Shown: positions 1 to 5,464 of the stretch, piece after piece
Layout of the letters: the number at the start of each line of letters is the position of its first letter
Position numbering within the stretch: the first letter of the stretch is position 1
Source: DATBDN01 sp036269895
Lineage (GTDB): Bacteria; Actinomycetota; Thermoleophilia; Solirubrobacterales; Thermoleophilaceae
Reading direction: 5' to 3'
Length of the DNA stretch: 10,675 nt
Assembly: GCA_036269895.1 (NCBI GenBank)
Contig: DATBDN010000082.1
Span: 1 to 10,675, forward strand
The notes under the pieces: generated by a model
Told to the model about the DNA's origin: nothing
The model's input: only the letters and a program-made list of their open reading frames with translations
Database searches by the model: none
Position numbers and translations under genes: made by a program

Positions 1-495
1 GACCTCGCACTGGTCGCTCGTCGTGGGGCCGAGCTCCGCCGTGGCGATCGCGCCACCCGGCTTGAGCGCGCGCCCCCATACGAGTGCGATCGCCGCCACC
101 AGGTCGCGGCCGCCGCGCCAGCTGCCGATCTCCTCGTCGGACAGGTCGAGCTGCCAGCCGGGATTGGCCTCGGCGGTCTCGTCGGTGTAGTCGGCGCGAG
201 CGGTGAACGCGGACGGCTCGCCGCCGGGCCCGTGGTCGAAGGCGACGAAGCCGAAGACCTCGAAGCCCTCGGTCGTGCGCGCCGTCGCCGGTATGTAGGT
301 GCGACCGGCGACCGTCCGCTCGGGGAACCAGTCGATCTGGTCTGCGAGCTCGCCGATCTCCTCGTCCTCGGTCTCGATCTCAGCGACCGCTTCGAGGAAC
401 AACCCACGCAGCTGGTCGGCCCAGCGCCCGTAGGGCAGCGCGTCGTGGGGCGGCTCGGCGATGAAGCGCGGTATGGGTCGTTGTTCAGGTGGCAT
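1..495 (-). CDS. Hypothetical acidic protein, C-terminal part outside the window
   Basis: The frame is open from an ATG at 495 to the left edge, giving 165 residues with no stop, so the C-terminus is missing. I do not recognise the family. The N-terminus is Pro-rich (about 1-22). A strongly acidic helix-like stretch follows (about 33-52, with the segment ETEDEEIGEL). Then comes a probable beta-rich region with FEVFGFVAFDHGPGG (about 78-92), and an aromatic/acidic part around GWQLDLSDEEIGSW (113-126). There is no signal peptide, membrane segment, metal cluster or nucleotide-binding loop. Its start lies inside the 3' end of the GalT-like gene (11-bp overlap), which implies cotranscription and probably translational coupling; no strong Shine-Dalgarno is visible. 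The continuous open frame, codon use like its neighbours and operon position argue that it is real. Function is unknown; being next to galT does not by itself make it a sugar enzyme. Confidence 0.75.
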   Translation of the reverse strand, partial: MPPEQRPIPRFIAEPPHDALPYGRWADQLRGLFLEAVAEIETEDEEIGELADQIDWFPERTVAGRTYIPATARTTEGFEVFGFVAFDHGPGGEPSAFTARADYTDETAEANPGWQLDLSDEEIGSWRGGRDLVAAIALVWGRALKPGGAIATAELGPTTSDQCEV

Positions 496-1522
496 CTCGG
501 AGGGTGGCGGCGGCTTGCTCGGGGGGCACGATATTGAGTGAGACGCCGGTACCCATCTCCAGTCCCGCGAGCTGAGCCAGGCGCGGCACGACATCGAGGT
601 GCCAGCAGAACTCGCCGGCGCCGCTCGGCGCGGTGCGGACCCACATGTTGAGAGGCGGCAATCCGCCGAGCGCGGAGCGTAGGCGCTGGAGCGCCTCGTG
701 CAGCAGCTTGGCGCCCAGCGGCCCATCGTCCTCGAAGCGCGCGCGCGGCGCGCGGGGGATGACCATCATCTCGAACGGCATCCGCGACGCGAACGGGCAG
801 ATGACGACCGCCTCCGAGTCGATCGCCACGATGCGGTCGCGCATCCGCACTTCCTCCTGCAGCGTGTCGCCGAGCAGGTTGCGGCCCTGGGTGCGCTCGT
901 AGTAGGCGGTGAAGCGCTCGCGTTCGCGCGCGACCGCCGCGGGGACGAAAGGCAGCGCGTAGAACTGGGAGTGCGTGTGCGGCAACGACGCGCCGGCCTC
1001 CGGCCCCTCGTTCACGATCAGGTGCGGGTAGGGCGAGTCGGGGTGCGCGTTCATGCGCGTACGCCACGCGTCCATCGCCGTCTCGACCTCCTCGGGCGCG
1101 AGGTCGACGAGCGCGGTGACCGGTTTCGGCGAGTTGATGATCACCTCATGCGCACCCACGGCCGGGCGCGTGACGAACAGCTGCGGCATCCCGCGGCCGG
1201 AGCGCATCGGGTCCTCGCCGGCAGCCGCGTCCGCTTCGGCCGCAAGCGAGTGCGATGCGTCCGGATCCGGGGCGAGCGCCGGGTACAGATTCGGCACCAC
1301 GCGCACGCTCCAGCCAGGCGTGTTGGGCGCGCCGCCGTCGGGACGCAGCGCCCAGACCTCGGGAGGCGTGCGGTCCTCGTTGCCCTCGGCGAACGGGTCC
1401 TGCTCCGGGTCGATCGGCGTGCGCTCGGCGATCTTCGAGCTGAAGGCGCCGGGGCGGGACGCCCGTTCGCCCGCGATGATCGCCCGCAGGCCGGTTAGCG
1501 GGTCCAGACGCAGCTCAGGCAA
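485..1522 (-). CDS. galT: Galactose-1-phosphate uridylyltransferase-like protein (HIT superfamily)
   Basis: 345 residues, usual length for the family. GalT exchanges UMP between UDP-glucose and galactose-1-phosphate through a uridylyl-histidine intermediate in the cytosolic Leloir pathway. Visible landmarks: GNEDRTPPEV (47-56) matching the family's N-terminal GNE-TPPEV block; VRVVPNLYPAL (73-83); HEVII (125-129); the active-site segment PHTHSQ (181-186), where H184 is the expected nucleophile; and a C-terminal block CWHLDV (306-311) followed by GLEMGTGVSLNIVPPEQAA (320-338). The position usually occupied by a CxxC zinc pair just before GNE reads DPFA (42-45), so both cysteines are missing. 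The start is TTG; a GGAGAA five bases upstream supports it, and the start overlaps the GNAT stop by 8 bp. No galK or galE is in the window. A related nucleotidyltransferase such as an ADP-glucose phosphorylase remains possible, so family is confident and exact substrate is not. Confidence 0.85.
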   Translation of the reverse strand: MPELRLDPLTGLRAIIAGERASRPGAFSSKIAERTPIDPEQDPFAEGNEDRTPPEVWALRPDGGAPNTPGWSVRVVPNLYPALAPDPDASHSLAAEADAAAGEDPMRSGRGMPQLFVTRPAVGAHEVIINSPKPVTALVDLAPEEVETAMDAWRTRMNAHPDSPYPHLIVNEGPEAGASLPHTHSQFYALPFVPAAVARERERFTAYYERTQGRNLLGDTLQEEVRMRDRIVAIDSEAVVICPFASRMPFEMMVIPRAPRARFEDDGPLGAKLLHEALQRLRSALGGLPPLNMWVRTAPSGAGEFCWHLDVVPRLAQLAGLEMGTGVSLNIVPPEQAAATLRDAT

Positions 1523-1943
1523 GCGGCTTCTCCATCGTCACGTGCGGAATGCCCTCTTCGAGGAACTCCTCACCCTGAGCCTCGAAGCCGGCACGCTCGT
1601 AGAGAGCGCGCGCCGCAGTCTGCGCATGCAGCCGGATGCGCTCGGCGTGCACCCGCCGCGATTCGCGCTCGGCGGAGGCGAGCACCGCGGCGCCGATGCC
1701 GCGCCCGCGCAGGTCCGGTTCGACCGCCAGCCGGCCGAGGCGAGCCAGCCGGTGGTCGAACACGAGCCGACAGGTGCCGGCGAGGCGCCCATCGTCGAAG
1801 GCGACGATGTGGAGCGCGTCGGGATCGAGCCCGTCCTGGTCGGCAGCCAGCATCACGCCCTGCTCCTCGCAGAAGACGCGGTAGCGCAGCTCCAGGGCCG
1901 CCTCGACCTCAGCGGGCCCACGGGCGGGTCTCACCTCGATCAC
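1515..1943 (-). CDS. GNAT family N-acyltransferase, ElaA-like
   Basis: 142 residues and a complete single GNAT domain. Members transfer an acyl group, usually acetyl from acetyl-CoA, to an amine; the substrate cannot be read from sequence. The N-terminal block LRYRVFCEEQGV (19-30), with DQDGLD (35-40) and HIVAF (45-49), is typical of the ElaA/COG2153 branch. Motif A is RLAVEPDLRGRGIG (71-84), carrying the RGRGIG pyrophosphate-binding loop. The later segments IRLHAQ (103-108), LYERAGF (114-120) and GIPHVTMEK (131-139) complete the fold. The chosen start is a GTG at 1943 whose GTGA overlaps the TGA of the upstream thioredoxin gene; a second GTG at 1934 is possible. The frame is open far upstream, but that extension runs through the thioredoxin gene as low-complexity sequence and is not coding. 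Family is confident; no specific role can be assigned. Confidence 0.9.
   Translation of the reverse strand: MIEVRPARGPAEVEAALELRYRVFCEEQGVMLAADQDGLDPDALHIVAFDDGRLAGTCRLVFDHRLARLGRLAVEPDLRGRGIGAAVLASAERESRRVHAERIRLHAQTAARALYERAGFEAQGEEFLEEGIPHVTMEKPLA
1528..1533 (-). promoter_or_regulatory. Ribosome binding site for the TTG-started galT
   Basis: Reads GGAGAA on the minus strand, with 5 bases between it and the TTG at 1522-1520. It lies inside the end of the GNAT gene. No ATG or GTG with a comparable site lies nearby in frame, so it decides the TTG start. Confidence 0.6.
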
Positions 1944-2491
1944 TCGGCGTAGCGCTTGATGTCGTTGATCAGGTCGGTGGCCGTCTTGTACGGGCCGGGG
2001 TGCGCGTAGACGAGCTTGCCCGTCCGGTCGAAGAAGACCGTGGTGGGATACGCGACGCCCGCCTGGATCGAGGGACCGATCTTCTCGTCGGGGTCGCGGT
2101 AGCTGGGATAGGTGACGGGGTACCGCTTCAGGAATGTCCGGGCACTGCTGTCGGGATCGTTGCCGTCGAGCCCCAGGAAAGCAACCCGCTTGCCGAGTCG
2201 CACGCCCGCCTGCTGGAAGGCCGGGAACTCGCCGCGGCACGGGGCGCACCACGAGGCCCACTTGTTCACCACAACCGGGTAGCCGCGCAGCCGCGCCATC
2301 CGGGCCTCGAAGTCGCCCTTGTTCTGGCCAATCAGCTGGTTGGCCTGCTTGTGGAGGGCGGCGAGCTTGGGCGGCGCGCCCGCAAGGGCCTTCTTGACCT
2401 GGGCCTGGGACGGAGCCGCGCTCTTCGGCTCGGATGCCCCGCAGCCGCTGGCCAGGAGAGCCAGTACGAGGCCTGTTACCACGATTCGCAT
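1940..2491 (-). CDS. TlpA/ResA-like thioredoxin-fold lipoprotein
   Basis: 183 residues. The N-terminus MRIVVTGLVLALLASGC is a lipoprotein signal with lipobox LASG-C, predicting lipidation at C17 and anchoring on the outer face of the membrane. A helical, Lys/Gln-rich linker (about 28-62) leads into a thioredoxin domain: strand VVVNKWAS, the redox motif WCAPC (81-85, cysteines C82 and C85), then FLGLDGND (105-112) and the cis-proline segment AYPTTVFFD (147-155, P149). Relatives reduce or exchange disulfides outside the cytoplasm, often for cytochrome c maturation; the partner here is unknown. The start is uncertain: a GTG at 2548 would add 19 residues (a longer, charged n-region). I prefer the ATG at 2491 because it places a normal-length signal peptide directly before the lipobox, although neither start has a clear Shine-Dalgarno. 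It is the first gene of the leftward cluster and overlaps the GNAT gene by 4 bp. Confidence 0.88.
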   Translation of the reverse strand: MRIVVTGLVLALLASGCGASEPKSAAPSQAQVKKALAGAPPKLAALHKQANQLIGQNKGDFEARMARLRGYPVVVNKWASWCAPCRGEFPAFQQAGVRLGKRVAFLGLDGNDPDSSARTFLKRYPVTYPSYRDPDEKIGPSIQAGVAYPTTVFFDRTGKLVYAHPGPYKTATDLINDIKRYAE

Positions 2492-2716
2492 GCGCAGAAA
2501 GCGTCGCACAGCGCCCTCGGTAAGTACGAAGACCCCGTCTCGCGCCACTTCGGATGCTTTAATGGGTATCAGCGAGTTGCAGAAACTCGCGCCGCCGCCG
2601 CTCGAGAGGCAGGGCTATTCGAAGCGGCGACAGACACACGGCTCGCGCCCGATGCTGTGCGCGGTGTCCAACCGCGTATCTGGGGCGAGCAGACCCCTAT
2701 CCACTAAGCGCCTCAC
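2492..2716. other. Divergent intergenic region between thioredoxin lipoprotein and helicase genes
   Basis: 225 bp between two divergently read genes, so it must carry promoters for both. I see no convincing -35/-10 pair for either direction. On the minus strand a relatively AT-rich patch (CATTAAAG, about 2556-2563) lies 8-9 bases before the alternative GTG at 2548 and could be a weak -10 element. On the plus strand an in-frame TAA at 2705-2707 fixes the helicase ATG at 2717 as the first usable start, with no obvious Shine-Dalgarno. A perfect inverted repeat (2572-2590) is listed separately. No RNA gene or riboswitch was recognised. Confidence 0.5.
2572..2590. repeat. Perfect 7-bp inverted repeat in divergent promoter region
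   Basis: The arms are GCGAGTT (2572-2578) and AACTCGC (2584-2590) around the spacer GCAGA. The dyad lies in the divergent intergenic region, 28 bp beyond the alternative GTG of the lipoprotein gene and next to the AT-rich patch. It could be an operator for a dimeric regulator or a small RNA hairpin. There is no T-run on either side, so it does not look like an intrinsic terminator. Confidence 0.45.
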
Positions 2717-5464
2717 ATGGCTGACTCCACTTCGGCAGTCGCTGGTTCGCCGGTATCCGGCGAAGATCTGGCACGCGCCGAGAAGTTCACATTCGAGCCG
2801 TTCGTACACGAGGGTGACGACCCGGCGATCATCCTTGCCGCGGGCACGCCGCGCCGCCGCGCCCTCGATGAGGCGCTGGGCGAGATCGACGCAGGCCTGA
2901 AGCAGCCCTCGGTGGGATGGCGGCAGAAGTACTCGCTGATGCTCGGCCTGGAGCGGCTGATGTCGCAGGACGAGCCGGTGCTGGCAGACGGCACCACCAC
3001 GCTGAACACCCACCAGGTCGACGCGCTCTCGGGCACGATGATCGCGCTGATGGCCGAGATCCAGCGCTCGAATGCGGAGCCGGTCGTCGCGGGCAACGGT
3101 GCCGCTCCGGAGCTCGAGGACGCGGAGCCGGAGAACGGCGACGAGGAGCCCGAGAACGGCGACGAGGACGACGACTGGGATGCCGACGAGGAGCCGGAGA
3201 ACGGCGACTCCGACGACGAGGGCGCCGCTGACTGGGACGCGGATCTCGACGAGGACGCCCAGCTGCCCGAGCAGCCCGAGGATCCGAACGCCGCTCGCCG
3301 CTTCTGGTTCGAGCACGCCACCGGTGCCGGCAAGACCGTCGCCGCGATGGGCTTCGTCGAGGCGTCGCGCTCGGGCGGGATCCTGATCCTGACCCACCGG
3401 CGCAACCTGGTCGACCAGTTCATGGGCGAGCTGAAGGACCGCGGCTACAAGAAGCGGATCCGGCCGGAGGCCCTGCTGAAAGGGCAGGACAAGAAGCCGA
3501 ACGAGCAGGGCCCGGTGACGGTCGAGACCTACCAGTGGTTCGTCCGCAACGCCGGCAACGTCTCGGACGCGTACACGATCGTCATCTGCGACGAGGCTCA
3601 CACCGCACTCGGGGAGAAGACCAGTGCGTCGATCCGACAGTGGTCGGGCCCGGTCTTCATCGGCATGACCGCCACGGGCGCGCTGATCGCCCGTCACGTC
3701 ACCGACCTGTTCCCCACGCAGACGTCGCGCTTCGACCTCGCGCAGGCGGCCCGCCGCGGCGTGATCGCGCCCCTGCGCTGCGTGCGCATTCCCCCGGGAG
3801 TTGGTGTCAGGTCAATTGCCAACGTGCCGCTGCGCAAGGGCGAAGTGGACCAAGACTTCGACCAGGAAGAGCTGGCCGCGTTGCTGGACCAGGCGCCGTT
3901 CAACCTGGCGGTGGCGGACCTCTACCGAGCGCGCTTCAAGGACTTGCCGGGCGTGGTCTACGCCGCGGGCGTGCGCCATGCGTACAACGTCGCGAAGGCG
4001 TTCCAGGAGCTCGGCATCAAGGCGAAGGGTGTGTCCGGCGAGACCCCGAAGCGCGAGCTGGCGCGGATCCTCGCCTCGTACGAGGCCGGCGAGATCGACG
4101 TGCTGGTGAACGCGCAGCTGCTGGCCGAGGGCTGGAACTCGCCGCGCGCGACCGTCTGCATGCATCTGGCGCCGACAGCTTCGAAGCGCATCTACCAGCA
4201 GCGCGTCGGACGCGTCACGCGTCGCCAGCAGGGCAAGGAAGCGGGCATCGTCGTCGACTTCGTCCATCCGGCGACCACCCACGACGACCCAGTCGTCACG
4301 CTGCACTCGCTGCTTGACCGCGACGTGTACCGCGGCGGCGCGATCGTCGTCGGGCCGATCCGCCGCGGCCGTGGCCGGCGTCTGCGCGTGGAGCGCCGCG
4401 TGCTGCCGGTGACGCCCGATCCGGAGCGGCGCGCGGTTGTCTTCGAGCGCGAGCTCTGGCGGATCGCGGTGGAGCACCTGCCCTGGGGCGAGCAGCACGT
4501 GTGGGCAGCGCTGGCCGGCGCGCGTGTGTCGTCGGGCAACTGGCGCCGTGCCAAGGCAATGCTGCACTTCGACCAGACCGGTGAGCTGCGTCGGCGCTTC
4601 CTGCTGACCTGCCTGCAGCGCAACCGCAACTCGCAGCTGCGCCTGCGCGCGCTCGGCGAGGTGGGTGCGGGCCGCGATGCCGAGGCGTTCGACGAGGCGG
4701 TCGTGATCGTGGGGACGTGGTCGCGCGACGAGCGCCGCGAGGGCGTGAAGGTCCTGCTGCAGGCGCTGGCTGAGCGTCCGATCGGGCGCCGCGACCAAGC
4801 GTCCGCGTGGCTCTGGCACCTGGCCGAGTTCTCGCGCGACGTGCACGAGGAGTACGCGGTGCAGCGCTGGCCGGAGACGAAGCGCCTGCTGGGTCTGCTC
4901 GTCAACTCTTCAGGTGGAGCGCACGCGCGGAACGCGCGGCGGCTGGTGCAGGCGGCGCGCAAGCAGGACCGGCGGCTGCAGGCCGCTCTGCTCGCGGCGG
5001 CGCTCGCGCATACGCCAGAAGCCGAAGAGGTGCTGCGCGGTGCGCGGATGCGCCTGGCGCGCAAGCCGTCCGCGCTGGCTCGCGAGCTGCTGAGGAACTT
5101 CCCGAAGGGCCGCCGCGGCCGACGCCGCCGCCGGCGCGGCAGCAAGGAGGCCGGCGAGGCGAACGCCGCGGAGGTCGACGCGACGGCGACCGAGACGACC
5201 GGCGTCGACGACGACGCGCCCGACGACGCGGACGCGCCGGAGCTCGACACCGATGCCGACGATCACGATGCCGTTGACTCGGATGCGCCGGATAGCGACC
5301 CCGAGTCGCCGGACGCCGAGGACGAGGCGCCCGCCAAGCCCAAGAAGCGCCGCCGCTCGCGCAAGCGCGTCGAGCCGGAGGCGACCGAGACCGATGCCGC
5401 CGACGACGCCGATGATTCCGGCGGCTCCGATTCGCGCGACGACGATTTAGACCGCGCGGCCTGA
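2717..5464 (+). CDS. Superfamily 2 DEAH-type helicase with acidic insert and charged C-terminal tail
   Basis: 915 residues. A cytosolic ATP-dependent helicase or translocase; nucleic-acid substrate unknown. In order: an N-terminal helical region (1-90); a Gln-containing motif LNTHQVDAL (96-104); an acidic insert (about 131-190) with three EPENGD units; Walker A ATGAGKT (201-207); motif Ia LTHRRNLVDQF (225-235); Walker B DEAH (292-295); motif III TAT (318-320); motif V LLAEGWNSPRA (468-478); motif VI QQRVGRVTRR (494-503). All catalytic motifs look intact, so it should be an active ATPase. Residues about 570-795 are helical, with no domain I recognise. The tail alternates basic RRGRRRRRRG (799-808), acidic Asp-rich (about 829-870), basic KPKKRRRSRKR (874-884) and acidic again. 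The ATG at 2717 follows an in-frame TAA at 2705. The helicase domains resemble the ResIII/UvrB-like group. No methylase, nuclease or specificity subunit is adjacent, so a restriction role is unsupported. Confidence 0.9.
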   Translation: MADSTSAVAGSPVSGEDLARAEKFTFEPFVHEGDDPAIILAAGTPRRRALDEALGEIDAGLKQPSVGWRQKYSLMLGLERLMSQDEPVLADGTTTLNTHQVDALSGTMIALMAEIQRSNAEPVVAGNGAAPELEDAEPENGDEEPENGDEDDDWDADEEPENGDSDDEGAADWDADLDEDAQLPEQPEDPNAARRFWFEHATGAGKTVAAMGFVEASRSGGILILTHRRNLVDQFMGELKDRGYKKRIRPEALLKGQDKKPNEQGPVTVETYQWFVRNAGNVSDAYTIVICDEAHTALGEKTSASIRQWSGPVFIGMTATGALIARHVTDLFPTQTSRFDLAQAARRGVIAPLRCVRIPPGVGVRSIANVPLRKGEVDQDFDQEELAALLDQAPFNLAVADLYRARFKDLPGVVYAAGVRHAYNVAKAFQELGIKAKGVSGETPKRELARILASYEAGEIDVLVNAQLLAEGWNSPRATVCMHLAPTASKRIYQQRVGRVTRRQQGKEAGIVVDFVHPATTHDDPVVTLHSLLDRDVYRGGAIVVGPIRRGRGRRLRVERRVLPVTPDPERRAVVFERELWRIAVEHLPWGEQHVWAALAGARVSSGNWRRAKAMLHFDQTGELRRRFLLTCLQRNRNSQLRLRALGEVGAGRDAEAFDEAVVIVGTWSRDERREGVKVLLQALAERPIGRRDQASAWLWHLAEFSRDVHEEYAVQRWPETKRLLGLLVNSSGGAHARNARRLVQAARKQDRRLQAALLAAALAHTPEAEEVLRGARMRLARKPSALARELLRNFPKGRRGRRRRRRGSKEAGEANAAEVDATATETTGVDDDAPDDADAPELDTDADDHDAVDSDAPDSDPESPDAEDEAPAKPKKRRRSRKRVEPEATETDAADDADDSGGSDSRDDDLDRAA
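3125..3208 (+). repeat. Short in-frame repeats encoding EPENGD in the helicase acidic insert
   Basis: Three 18-base units, at 3125-3142, 3146-3163 and 3191-3208, each encode EPENGD. The first and third are identical in DNA; the second differs at one wobble base. Units one and two are separated by one Glu codon. The third follows a short Asp-rich spacer. The near-identical DNA suggests recent duplication, not protein-level convergence. Confidence 0.8.

Noticed and set aside
1053..1952. 299-residue plus-strand open frame across galT and GNAT
   Set aside because: It spans two real minus-strand genes and has the composition of antisense GC-rich code.
2000..2707. 235-residue plus-strand open frame upstream of the helicase
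   Set aside because: Antisense to the thioredoxin lipoprotein for most of its length; the remainder is in the divergent promoter region with no recognisable family.
2615..3697. 360-residue minus-strand open frame opposite the helicase
   Set aside because: Low-complexity Val/Leu/Arg-rich translation caused by the GC-rich codons of the helicase on the other strand; it has no motif.
3812..4846. 344-residue minus-strand open frame opposite the helicase core
   Set aside because: It runs antisense to conserved helicase motifs V and VI, and its translation is Arg/His-rich without structure.
4192..5250. 352-residue minus-strand open frame opposite the helicase C-terminus
   Set aside because: Ser/Arg/Ala-rich shadow of the helicase and its charged tail; no domain or plausible start site.
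2717..5464. Restriction-modification or phage-defence helicase
   Set aside because: The DEAH core resembles ResIII, but no nuclease, methylase, specificity or other defence gene lies within the window, and both neighbours are ordinary chromosomal genes.
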